A stretch of 64,000 nucleotides of DNA, taken from positions 62,001 to 126,000 of the forward strand of contig NZ_JACJVR010000005.1 in assembly GCF_014212175.1 (NCBI RefSeq). The letters run 5' to 3'. Shown here piece by piece: positions 8,156 through 15,723 of this stretch; positions within the stretch are counted from its first letter, which is position 1; every line of letters begins with the position of its first letter. The position numbers and the translations under genes are program-made. This stretch comes from Cohnella xylanilytica (GTDB taxonomy: Bacteria; Bacillota; Bacilli; Paenibacillales; Paenibacillaceae). The notes under the pieces are model-generated. The model made no database searches and was not told the DNA's origin. It worked only from the letters and a program-made list of their open reading frames with translations.

Positions 8156-9382
8156 ATGAACTTGGCGGATATGCTGTGTTACGCCGATATCGACCAGCTC
8201 GCCCGGATCGCCGACACGTACCGGTGCGAGTGCAGCAGCCATTCGAAGAACGAGCTGATCCAGACGATTCTGTCGACCGTCCAGAGGCGCGACGTTCTCG
8301 AGTCCCGGGTCGAGGACATGAGTCTGGAAGACATGCGCTTCCTGAATTCTCTCTTGTTCGAGCAGCGCGCTTCGTACAGCTTGGAAGAATTGACGGCCCG
8401 GGCACAGTCGGCGGCGCCTGAGCCCGCGACGCCGGAGGCGGTGCCGCCGCCACCAACGCCGACGCCGGCGAAGACGGCGGGCCGGAAGCGGTCGGCCAAG
8501 GCCAAGGCGGAAGCGCCTCCCCCGGAGCCCGACAACTCGGCGCGGGCGGCCATCGCCCGATTCAAGAGATTCGGCTGGCTGTTCAGCGGCTTCTCGCACC
8601 AGACCCGATTCTTGTACCACGTGCCGGAAGACGTCAAACGCAAATTGCAAGACGCCATCGACCGGAGGTTCCGGCAATCGCTCGAGACCCGAGGGGAACC
8701 GGCCGCCTACCGGGACGAGAGGGGACTTATCGAGGACGACGTCCGGGCGCTGCTCGAATTCGCGAGGGACAACGACGTTCCTCTCACGGCCGACGGCGTC
8801 ATGTACAAGAGGCAGCTTCAGCTGGCGCTGGACCGGATGGCCATCGTCGAAGCGGTTCCGGGCCGCAGCGGCTGGCGGTTCGGCTACGGGCGCAGGTTCC
8901 GCGATTATCCGGACCGATTCTCGCTTCTGTACGATTACGCCGTCTTCGAGAAGTGGCTGCAAGAATGGCCGGATCGGCTCGAGCTCACCGAAGAAGGGAA
9001 GACCCGCCTGGCGGACAAGGGGCGAATGGACCCGGCCGCCGTCTATCGGTTCTGGCTGCGGCTGTACAAGAACCCCGTGCCGAACCTGATCTCTCTCGTC
9101 CAATGGGTGTCCCGGCTCGCCGAGGAGTGGACGACGGTAGAGTCGATCGAGCGCATCCTGCTGCCTCTCGTTCGTCCGTTCTACTACGACGCTCCCCAGG
9201 ACGTTCTTCGGAAAAGGGTGCTAGGCTCGATGATGCACCTGGGCCTGCTGATGTGGGGGGAGACGGAGAGCGGAGAGTCGGTCGTCCGAATGACGCCCCA
9301 AGGACGGAAGATCGTCGCGGGCAACGAGATCCGGTTCGAAGACCGCTTGACCTGGGCCGGGAGCTCCGAGTACGGCGGATAG
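8156..9382 (+). CDS. Protein of unknown function, ~408 residues, with Ala/Pro-rich linker
   Basis: I do not recognise a defined family. The N-terminal ~80 residues (from MNLADMLCYADIDQLARIA) are helical and look like a small winged or SAP-like module. Residues about 85-125 are an Ala/Pro/Lys-rich linker. The remaining ~280 residues contain many Arg/Phe/Trp and are predicted soluble, with no signal peptide or membrane segment. The ATG at 8156 was chosen because GGGGA at 8145-8149 lies 6 bases upstream; the ATG at 8150 has no room for one. A helicase-associated or DNA-interacting role is possible but unproven. It stands alone between a terminator and a pseudogene. Confidence 0.75.
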   Translation: MNLADMLCYADIDQLARIADTYRCECSSHSKNELIQTILSTVQRRDVLESRVEDMSLEDMRFLNSLLFEQRASYSLEELTARAQSAAPEPATPEAVPPPPTPTPAKTAGRKRSAKAKAEAPPPEPDNSARAAIARFKRFGWLFSGFSHQTRFLYHVPEDVKRKLQDAIDRRFRQSLETRGEPAAYRDERGLIEDDVRALLEFARDNDVPLTADGVMYKRQLQLALDRMAIVEAVPGRSGWRFGYGRRFRDYPDRFSLLYDYAVFEKWLQEWPDRLELTEEGKTRLADKGRMDPAAVYRFWLRLYKNPVPNLISLVQWVSRLAEEWTTVESIERILLPLVRPFYYDAPQDVLRKRVLGSMMHLGLLMWGETESGESVVRMTPQGRKIVAGNEIRFEDRLTWAGSSEYGG

Positions 9383-9389
9383 AACGGCA

Positions 9390-9780
9390 TTCGGAATCTC
9401 TTCCGGCAGCTTGAACATCCTTCGACGGACGTGCATATCGGACCCGGGAGAATCGTATGGTTTAATGCCGTCCGATCGCGAATCGTCGGCCGAGATGTCG
9501 GAGGCCGTCGACGCGGCCGACCGGACGGAACCGGCGGGCCTAGCGAATCCCGGCCCCCGCGAATCGCGGAGGACGGACAGCCCGCCGGAAGCGGCCATCC
9601 TCCTCGGATGCCGCATAGGCAAGGGTACATTGATCGGCATGGGGGCCATTGTCCTGAACGGGGCCGACATCGATGAATATGCTTTAGTGGGAGCCGGCGC
9701 GCTCGTAACCGAACGACAGGCGGACCGCCGCGCGTTAAACAGGTTACCCGTGCGCCAACCCCTAAGGAGCCCTTTACGCC
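9390..9780 (+). pseudogene. Decayed gamma-class carbonic anhydrase / hexapeptide-repeat protein
   Basis: Three reading frames together spell a left-handed beta-helix protein. Around 9431 one frame reads VHIGPGRIVWFNAV, like the conserved VTIGEGSSVWFNAV of gamma carbonic anhydrases. Around 9600-9715 a second frame reads LGCRIGKGTLIGMGAIVLNGADI then ALVGAGALVTE. Around 9720-9780 a third frame reads GGPPRVKQVTRAPTPKE, like the C-terminal GVPAKVVRELT. The middle, which should hold the zinc histidines, is missing or scrambled. At least two frameshifts and a deletion make an active product very unlikely. Open frames across the region are remnants. Confidence 0.7.
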
Positions 9781-9801
9781 GGGAATTTGGAGGTGCAACC
9801 G

Positions 9802-9981
9802 ATGGACATGAAAGTCGCCTATGAGACGATGTTGGGTTTGGCGGCGGAAATGGTCCTTGACGAGGCGCTGCGCAAACACCGGACGGAAAAGATTTACGAG
9901 GCTATCGACGTTGCGCTGGCGAAAGGGGACGCGGAGACCTTCCTGCGTCTGACCGATGAGTTGAAGACCATACAAACGTGA
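9802..9981 (+). CDS. IDEAL-domain protein, stand-alone
   Basis: 59 residues, essentially only the IDEAL domain: a helical LGLAAEMVLDEALRKHR segment followed by KIYEAIDVALAKGDAETFLRLTDELK. In Bacillus the domain is at the C-terminus of YpiB, which sits beside ypiF and qcrA; here ypiF and qcrA are nearby but the YpiB body is not, so this gene may be its local counterpart. GGAGGTG at 9789-9795 lies 6 bases before the ATG. A TTG at 9787 was rejected because it overlaps the ribosome binding site. The function of the domain is unknown. Confidence 0.82.
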   Translation: MDMKVAYETMLGLAAEMVLDEALRKHRTEKIYEAIDVALAKGDAETFLRLTDELKTIQT

Positions 9982-10022
9982 CAGGCTTCGGGCGCATGCC
10001 CGGGGTCTGGCCGAAGCGACGG

Positions 10023-10071
10023 GCGCGTCGGACGGAGGAGAAGCGGTTCTCCTTCGCCCGGCGCTTTTTTT
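10023..10071 (+). terminator. Intrinsic terminator after the IDEAL gene
   Basis: AGGAGAA / TTCTCCT with loop GCGG (10036-10053) is extended by an outer GC-rich helix and followed by seven T. Confidence 0.8.
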
Positions 10072-10172
10072 GGCAAGAAATCGCTTTAATAATGGCTCCT
10101 TTTGCAGTAGGATGGACTAGGAACCTCGCGTTCCGCGAAATCTCCATGCGAGACGAAAGGATGGACCGCGCC

Positions 10173-11135
10173 ATGCCGTTGGTGGACATGCCCTTAGACC
10201 AATTGAAGAAGTACGAAGGAATCAGCCCGAGACCCGGCGACTTCGACGAATACTGGGAACGCGCGCTCGCCGAGATGCGGGCGGTCGATCCCGAACTGTC
10301 GATCGCGCCTTCGGCTTTCCAGGTACCGTTCGCGGAATGCTACGATCTTTACTACACCGGGGTGAGAGGCGCCCGGATCTACGCGCAATACGTCAAGCCG
10401 AAGAACGTCCCCGAGCCGCATCCGGCTCTCGTTCAGTTCCACGGCTATTCCGGCCACTCCGGGGACTGGACGTCCAAGCTCGGCTATGCGGCGTTAGGCT
10501 TCTCGGTGCTCGCGATGGACGTCCGCGGACAGGGCGGCAAGTCGGAGGACACCGGCGGCGTCAAAGGGAACACGCTGCGGGGACACATTATCCGGGGGGT
10601 GGACGATCACCCGGACAACCTGCTGTTCCGCCACGTCTTCCTGGACGCGGCCCAATTGGCCGGCATCGCGATGAGCTTGCCGGAAGTCGACCCGGAGCGG
10701 GTCGCCGCCAGCGGGGGCAGCCAGGGCGGAGCCCTGACGCTGGCCTGCGCCGCCCTGGAGCCGAGAATCGCCAAGCTGGCGCCCGTCTATCCGTTCCTGA
10801 GCGATTACCGCCGGGTATGGGAGATGGATCTTGCGAAGGACGCCTACGAGGAGATCCGGGCATACTTCCGCTCGTTCGACCCTCGGCACGAACGGGAAGA
10901 GTCTTTTTTCCGCACGCTCGGCTATATCGACGTCCAGCACCTGGCGCCGCGCATCCGGGGCGACGTCCTGATGGCGGTCGGACTGATGGATACGGTCACT
11001 CCGCCGTCCACGCAATTCGCCGCCTACAACAAGATCGCCTCGAACAAGGACGTGGTCGTATACCCCGACTTCGGCCACGAATGGCTGCCGGGCTTCGACG
11101 AGAAGGCGATGGAGTTCTTCAAGCAGCTGCTCTGA
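10173..11135 (+). CDS. Acetyl xylan esterase / cephalosporin-C deacetylase (CE7 family)
   Basis: 320 residues, the normal CE7 length, from MPLVDMPLDQLKKYEGISPRP, the typical family N-terminus. Catalytic residues are Ser in ASGGSQGG, Asp in VGLMDTVTPP and His in FGHEW; HGYSGHSGDW is the oxyanion-hole region and RGQGG is the family signature. These esterases remove acetyl groups from xylo-oligosaccharides and related small molecules and act in the cytoplasm as hexamers. No signal peptide. Upstream in-frame starts (9978, 10146, 10161) would add residues not seen in the family. It is followed after 21 bases by ypiF, to which it is not functionally related. Confidence 0.9.
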   Translation: MPLVDMPLDQLKKYEGISPRPGDFDEYWERALAEMRAVDPELSIAPSAFQVPFAECYDLYYTGVRGARIYAQYVKPKNVPEPHPALVQFHGYSGHSGDWTSKLGYAALGFSVLAMDVRGQGGKSEDTGGVKGNTLRGHIIRGVDDHPDNLLFRHVFLDAAQLAGIAMSLPEVDPERVAASGGSQGGALTLACAALEPRIAKLAPVYPFLSDYRRVWEMDLAKDAYEEIRAYFRSFDPRHEREESFFRTLGYIDVQHLAPRIRGDVLMAVGLMDTVTPPSTQFAAYNKIASNKDVVVYPDFGHEWLPGFDEKAMEFFKQLL

Positions 11136-11156
11136 CAGCAAGAAAGGAAGATCGAG

Positions 11157-11585
11157 ATGAAATTCAGCGAGCTCGACCACAACGGATGGGCGGAGCTGCA
11201 GCTCTACCTGGACACGTGCCTGCTGCCCGTCACCGGCTTGACGGGACTGGAATCCCCGCCGGAAGCGACGGACAAGGCGGCCAAGACGGGGGAATGGCTG
11301 TCTCCGCTGGAATCGGCGTTCCGCGGCCGAACGGTCACGCTGCCCGCGTACCATTATTACGACGCCGAAGACGAGGAGGAGCGGCGCAAGCTCGAACGGT
11401 ATTGCGAGAGAGTGAAAAGGACGGGATTCCGCTACCTGGCGATCGTCAGCGGGGAGAGCGGCTGGAGAGCCGCCGACTATCCTTCCGCGGATCTGATCGT
11501 CGCCCCCGGGAACGATGGCGAAGCGCCCGATCCGGAAGCGATCCGCGCCGCCGTCGCTTCTTTATGGAAGAAAGAGAGCAAGTAA
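11157..11585 (+). CDS. ypiF: YpiF-type protein (DUF2487)
   Basis: 142 residues, soluble, with the opening DLDTCLLPV-like segment (LYLDTCLLPVTG) and the later RYLAIVSGE strand of the DUF2487 family. In B. subtilis ypiF immediately precedes qcrA, as here. A GAAAGGAAG ribosome binding site precedes the ATG. The biochemical function is unknown; the conserved position suggests a link to the cytochrome bc complex or simple synteny. About 260 bases without a gene separate it from qcrA. Confidence 0.78.
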   Translation: MKFSELDHNGWAELQLYLDTCLLPVTGLTGLESPPEATDKAAKTGEWLSPLESAFRGRTVTLPAYHYYDAEDEEERRKLERYCERVKRTGFRYLAIVSGESGWRAADYPSADLIVAPGNDGEAPDPEAIRAAVASLWKKESK

Positions 11586-11744
11586 GCGTTTGCGGGCTCA
11601 ACGTTTCTTTTCTTGTCCTTTCGCGAATAAGATGTCGCCGGCCATGCAAACAATAAGCGGGAACCGACCCAGGCGAATTGTGACAATTTGAGAACATTTT
11701 AGTCCGGCCTTTCGCGCGCGGGCTCGAATCCGCAATGGCAATTC

Positions 11745-11773
11745 TTGACGCCCCTATAAGCCTGGGCTATTAT
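11745..11773 (+). promoter_or_regulatory. Sigma-A promoter for qcrABC
   Basis: TTGACG (11745-11750), 17 bases, TATTAT (11768-11773), about 75 bases before the qcrA start. Confidence 0.7.
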
Positions 11774-11845
11774 AGTTATGTCTTTGTGAACAAAAGGTGA
11801 AGTCCGTGAAGGACGCGACATTGGTGGGCAAAGGGGGTTGAACAG

Positions 11846-12379
11846 ATGAACCACAATGAGCAGCACGAGACCGCGCACAAGCCGATCAAGCGCAAAGAAA
11901 TGACCAGGCGACAATTCCTGTCCTATACGTTGGGCGGAGCCACCGCATTCATGGGGATGGGCGCCGTCTTGCCTATGTTGCGTTTCGCCGTCGACCCGAT
12001 TCTGACCAAGAAGCAGGCCGGCGCGTTCGTCAAGGTTATCGAAGAGGCGGAAGTGACCAAGGAGCCGAAGCAGGTGGCTTTCAAAGTCCATCAGGTCGAC
12101 GGCTGGTACGAGAGCGATCCGAAGATGGAAGCCTACATCGCCAAGGGCGACGACGGCAAGATCTTCGCGTTGTCTCCGGTGTGCAAGCACTTGGGATGCA
12201 CGATCAGCTGGGGCGGCGAAGAGGCGCCCAACGAGTACCATTGCCCTTGCCACGGCGCGCGATATACGAAGGACGGCAAGAATCTGAAGGTGGCGCCGAA
12301 GCCGCTGGACGAATACGAAGTGAAGGTCGAGAACGGCTGGGTTTACCTCGGTCCGCTCGAACCGAACACACGGGTTTAG
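11846..12379 (+). CDS. qcrA: Menaquinol:cytochrome c reductase, Rieske iron-sulfur subunit
   Basis: 177 residues. The N-terminus has a twin-arginine-like TRRQFLSYTLGG segment leading into one membrane anchor (about 28-50). The Rieske [2Fe-2S] ligands are in CKHLGC and CPCHGA near residues 113-136. It passes electrons from menaquinol to cytochrome c in the respiratory bc complex, with its cluster domain outside the membrane. A GGGGG-type ribosome binding site precedes it, and qcrB starts 20 bases downstream. Confidence 0.97.
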   Translation: MNHNEQHETAHKPIKRKEMTRRQFLSYTLGGATAFMGMGAVLPMLRFAVDPILTKKQAGAFVKVIEEAEVTKEPKQVAFKVHQVDGWYESDPKMEAYIAKGDDGKIFALSPVCKHLGCTISWGGEEAPNEYHCPCHGARYTKDGKNLKVAPKPLDEYEVKVENGWVYLGPLEPNTRV

Positions 12380-12398
12380 AAGGAGGGCGTTTCGTCCC

Positions 12399-13070
12399 AT
12401 GTTCAAAAGCATGTACAATTGGATTGACGAACGTCTGGATGTCACGCCGATGTGGAGGGACATCGCCGATCACGAGGTGCCTGAGCACGTCAACCCGGCG
12501 CATCACTTCTCCGCATTCGTCTACTGCTTCGGCGGCCTGACGTTTTTCATCACCGTCATTCAGATCCTCTCGGGGATGTTCTTGACGATGTATTACGTGC
12601 CGGATATTATCAACGCTTATTACAGCGTCGATTACCTGCAGCACCAAGTCGCGTTCGGCGTTATCGTGCGCGGCATGCACCACTGGGGCGCGAGCTTGGT
12701 CATCGTGATGATGTTCCTACATACTTTGCGGGTGTTCTTCACCGGCTCTTACAAGGCGCCGCGCGAGATGAACTGGGTCGTGGGCATGCTTATCTTCTTC
12801 GTCATGCTGGGACTCGGCTTCACGGGCTACCTGCTGCCGTGGGATAACAAGGCTTACTTCGCCACCAAGGTCGGCATGGAGATCGCCGGTTCCGTTCCTT
12901 GGATCGGAAGCTACATCAAGGAGTTGTTGGCGGGCGGCACGATCGTCGGGGCGCAGACGCTTACCCGGTTCTTCGCGATCCACGTGTTCTTCCTGCCCGG
13001 CGTGCTGCTGACGCTGCTTGCCGCACACTTCTTCATGATTCGCAAACAGGGCATTTCCGGGCCGCTGTAA
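12399..13070 (+). CDS. qcrB: Menaquinol:cytochrome c reductase, cytochrome b6 subunit
   Basis: 223 residues with four membrane helices, as in b6-type split cytochrome b. Heme-ligand histidines are in the RGMHHWGASLVIVMMFLH helix and in FFAIHVFFLPG / LLAAHFFMI. GYLLPWDNKAYFATKVG is the quinol-site region between helices. It carries the two b hemes and the quinol oxidation site. It lies between qcrA and qcrC, as in Bacillus. Confidence 0.97.
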   Translation: MFKSMYNWIDERLDVTPMWRDIADHEVPEHVNPAHHFSAFVYCFGGLTFFITVIQILSGMFLTMYYVPDIINAYYSVDYLQHQVAFGVIVRGMHHWGASLVIVMMFLHTLRVFFTGSYKAPREMNWVVGMLIFFVMLGLGFTGYLLPWDNKAYFATKVGMEIAGSVPWIGSYIKELLAGGTIVGAQTLTRFFAIHVFFLPGVLLTLLAAHFFMIRKQGISGPL

Positions 13071-13091
13071 GAGAGAGGAGAGTGGCAAGCT

Positions 13092-13970
13092 GTGGCACAC
13101 GGACACGGTAACAGATCGAACGAGAAGGTCGTCTACGTTGGCGACTCGCGCATTCGCAAGCCCGGCCCGAGGCCGGCGCCGCCGGATTACACGGCGTTCC
13201 CGGGCAAGTCGGAAGCGTTTATCCCGAACTTCCTGCTCAAGGAATGGATGGCAGGTGTCGTCGTACTCGTCGGCTTCCTCGTGCTGACGATCGCGGAGCC
13301 GGCGCCGCTCGGTTATCCGGCGGATCCGCTCAACGGATCGTTCATTCCGATGCCTGACTGGTACTTCCTGTTCATCTATCAATTGCTGAAATACCCGTAC
13401 ACCTCGGAGGACTTCATCGTCCTCGGCACGATCGGCATTCCGGGTATCGCGTTCGGCGCGCTTCTGCTCGTGCCGTTCCTCGATACCGGCAAGGAGCGCC
13501 GCTTCTACCGCCGGCCGATCACGTCTTCGCTCATGATCGTGTCGCTGATCGCCAGCGTCTACCTGACCTGGGTATCCTGGCACCACTACACGGAAGAGCT
13601 GGAGAAGAGCGGCGTCGTTCCGGAGCACATCGAGCGCGAGGAGAAGAACAAGGAATCGATCGAATCCGGCAAGGGCCGTTGGATCCCGGGCAAGGAGAAG
13701 ACGGTCGCGCTCGTCAAGCCGGACGATCCCGCGTTCGAGATCATGAAGAAGGCCCAGTGCATCGCCTGCCACGGCGGCGAGCTGGAAGGCGGCGGAGCTC
13801 CTTCGCTCCGCGGCATCGGCGACACGCTCTCCAAGGATGAGCTCGTCGATACGATCACGAACGGGCGCGCGAACGGCGCGATGCCTTCCTTCAAGGGCAC
13901 GCTGTCGGAGGCGGAGATCGACCAGGTCGCCACCTGGCTGTCCGAGCAGAAGGCGGAAGCCGCAGAATAA
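13092..13970 (+). CDS. qcrC: Menaquinol:cytochrome c reductase, subunit IV fused to cytochrome c
   Basis: 292 residues. The first half is subunit IV of cytochrome b, with three or four membrane helices and PDWYFLFIYQLLKY (the PEWY-type quinol motif in its Gram-positive PDWY form). The C-terminal ~75 residues are a cytochrome c domain with the heme motif CIACH near residue 222 and the axial Met in GAMPSF. The start is GTG after a GAGAGGAGAG sequence. This fusion makes a covalently attached cytochrome c, typical of Bacillus/Paenibacillus bc complexes. Confidence 0.96.
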   Translation: MAHGHGNRSNEKVVYVGDSRIRKPGPRPAPPDYTAFPGKSEAFIPNFLLKEWMAGVVVLVGFLVLTIAEPAPLGYPADPLNGSFIPMPDWYFLFIYQLLKYPYTSEDFIVLGTIGIPGIAFGALLLVPFLDTGKERRFYRRPITSSLMIVSLIASVYLTWVSWHHYTEELEKSGVVPEHIEREEKNKESIESGKGRWIPGKEKTVALVKPDDPAFEIMKKAQCIACHGGELEGGGAPSLRGIGDTLSKDELVDTITNGRANGAMPSFKGTLSEAEIDQVATWLSEQKAEAAE

Positions 13971-13985
13971 GGCGTCACGCACCAT

Positions 13986-14013
13986 AACCTGACCGCTTGC
14001 GGTCAGGTTTTTT
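13986..14013 (+). terminator. Intrinsic terminator after qcrABC
   Basis: AACCTGACCG / CGGTCAGGTT with a CTTG loop, then T residues. Confidence 0.9.
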
Positions 14014-14048
14014 CATAGGCGGCTTGGCCTGCCGAACGGAGGGTTACG

Positions 14049-14720
14049 ATGAGTTGGAGATTCTATCTGTCGCGTACGTTCCTGATGAACCCGACGCTGC
14101 TGACGCTTATGACGATCTTCTACGTCCCGGGAACGGTATACGGCTATATCTGGTACCGGGGACAGCTGATCGACACCTGGAACGAGCATCCCCATTGGCA
14201 GCTGCCGTTCGTGCCGGACAGCCCGACGGCTTCGCTGTTCTTCGCGCTGGCGCTGATCTGGCTCTGGGCGGCGCCGAAGCGTCCCGCCTCCGCGTTTGTC
14301 CGGGGCGTGCGCGGAATCGTCGAGGCGCTCGGCGTCGTCACTTCGATCAAATACGGCATCTGGGCGGCCGCGATCATCTTCGCGGGGGCGGCTCAAGGCG
14401 ACGAGCTCGTCTGGCAGGATTGGATGCTGGTCGTCTCCCACGGGGCGATGGCGATCTGCGCGCTTCTGTACGCGCGCTTCTTCTCCTTCGGACCGGCCGC
14501 TCTGGCCGTCGCGGCGGCGTGGACGTTCTTGAACGACGCGGTCGATTACGGCTTCGGCGTCTATCCGTACTTGCCGTTCGTTCTGAAGGACGATCTGACG
14601 GGAGTCGCCTGGTTCACGTTCTTGCTGACGGCGTTCAGCGTGCTGGCGGCCCTCTGGGCCCGATTCGCGCCGGAAGCGGCCCGGGGGAGAACTTCTCTCG
14701 TTCCGAATAAGAAGTTCTAG
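14049..14720 (+). CDS. ypjA: Membrane protein YpjA (DUF1405)
   Basis: 223 residues with six or seven hydrophobic helices and the charged YRGQLIDTWNEHPHWQLPFVPDSPTASLFF segment (shown by its ends YRGQLI and TASLFF) that marks the DUF1405 family. In Bacillus ypjA also follows qcrC. GGAGGG lies 6 bases before the ATG. No enzyme activity is known; it could support bc-complex assembly, but that rests on gene order only. Confidence 0.85.
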   Translation: MSWRFYLSRTFLMNPTLLTLMTIFYVPGTVYGYIWYRGQLIDTWNEHPHWQLPFVPDSPTASLFFALALIWLWAAPKRPASAFVRGVRGIVEALGVVTSIKYGIWAAAIIFAGAAQGDELVWQDWMLVVSHGAMAICALLYARFFSFGPAALAVAAAWTFLNDAVDYGFGVYPYLPFVLKDDLTGVAWFTFLLTAFSVLAALWARFAPEAARGRTSLVPNKKF

Positions 14721-14724
14721 CGCG

Positions 14725-14763
14725 GGACATCCCCTCATAAGCTGGGGGCAGGAGGGGATGTCC
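14725..14763 (+). repeat. 10-bp perfect inverted repeat around the ypjB ribosome binding site
   Basis: GGACATCCCC (14725-14734) and GGGGATGTCC (14754-14763) are separated by 19 bases. The right arm covers part of the GGAGGGG Shine-Dalgarno sequence, so folding in mRNA would hide it. The loop also contains CATAAGCT, similar to sporulation-sigma -10 boxes, so an operator or promoter role is an alternative. Confidence 0.6.
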
Positions 14764-15723
14764 ATGCCTGGAACGGGCTCTCGCGGAAGAAGCGCATGGA
14801 TTCGCAGGATCGGTTGGATCGTATTCGCGGCCTGGTCGTTCATCGGCTTGCTGCCGATCTCCAATAAGGCGGAAGCCGCCGCGGAAGGGACGGGAGCGGA
14901 TTCCGTACGCGCGTTCCGGGAGTCGGCGGACAAGCTGTATGCCGCGGTCTCGCAGGGGAATCGGCTTGAAGCGTCCCGGTCGCTCCGGGAGCTGGAGCGC
15001 TCGCTGCGCGGACTTCCGCTGAAGGGAATCGCGACCGCCGAAGGCGTTCAGGCGCTGGGCGGCAGCGTCGCGGAGATGAAGCGGGCTTGGGCGTCGGCGA
15101 CGCCGGACGCGGCGCGGCTCGAGGCGGCCGCGGGGGAGATTCGCTTGGCCGCGGACGCGCTCGCGAATCCGGACAAGCCGATGTGGCACCGCTATCGCCC
15201 CATTCTGAAGGAAGACGCGAACGCGCTGGCGGCCGCCGTCGGGGACGGGACCGGCTTCGCGGGTCCCGACGCGAGATCGGCGCTCGAACGATTGAAGAAG
15301 CATTACCGGCTCATCCGGACGGCCGCGTCGCTGCGGGGCGAGCCGTCGGCCATCGAGAGAGGGGATTCCGTTCTTCGCTACGCGGAGAAGATCTTGAAGC
15401 CGGACGAACCGGAGGCCTCGCTCGCCAGAGAGTTGGCTCCGTCCGTCCGCGAGGCGATGGAAGGGCTGTTCCCGGCCGAAGGGCGGGAGACGGCGGCTCC
15501 GGCGACGTTCATGCCCCCTTCGTGGGGGTTCGCGGCGACGATCGGGTCGTTCATCGTCACGATTCTGTCGTGGGCCGGCTGGAGGCGATTCCGATACGAG
15601 CGCGACCATCCTCCGTCGAAGCCTCCGGCGCAACCACCGGCGCATCCTTCGGCCCATCCTTCGGCCCATCCTCCGGTCAATCCTCCCGGAAGCCTTCCCC
15701 CAGAACGTCGTGAACGTCGTTAA
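14764..15723 (+). CDS. ypjB: Sporulation protein YpjB
   Basis: 319 residues. A signal peptide (RRIGWIVFAAWSFIGLLP, cleavage near AEAAA) leads to a helical extracytoplasmic domain of about 230 residues; a C-terminal membrane segment (GFAATIGSFIVTILSW) follows, and then a Pro/His/Ser tail. The ATG at 14764 is preferred to 14758 because GGAGGGG at 14751-14757 sits 6 bases before it. In Bacillus ypjB is a sporulation gene of unknown mechanism between ypjA and a yitT-family gene, as here. The tail is encoded by 12-base tandem repeats (CATCCTTCGGCC twice, then variants, 15643-15678) and overlaps the convergent next gene by 47 bases. Confidence 0.85.
   Translation: MPGTGSRGRSAWIRRIGWIVFAAWSFIGLLPISNKAEAAAEGTGADSVRAFRESADKLYAAVSQGNRLEASRSLRELERSLRGLPLKGIATAEGVQALGGSVAEMKRAWASATPDAARLEAAAGEIRLAADALANPDKPMWHRYRPILKEDANALAAAVGDGTGFAGPDARSALERLKKHYRLIRTAASLRGEPSAIERGDSVLRYAEKILKPDEPEASLARELAPSVREAMEGLFPAEGRETAAPATFMPPSWGFAATIGSFIVTILSWAGWRRFRYERDHPPSKPPAQPPAHPSAHPSAHPPVNPPGSLPPERRERR

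Noticed and set aside
11680..11800. Rex operator upstream of qcrA (TTGTGA half-sites)
   Set aside because: TTGTGA occurs at about 11678 and TTGTGA near 11785, but neither has the matching TCACAA half.
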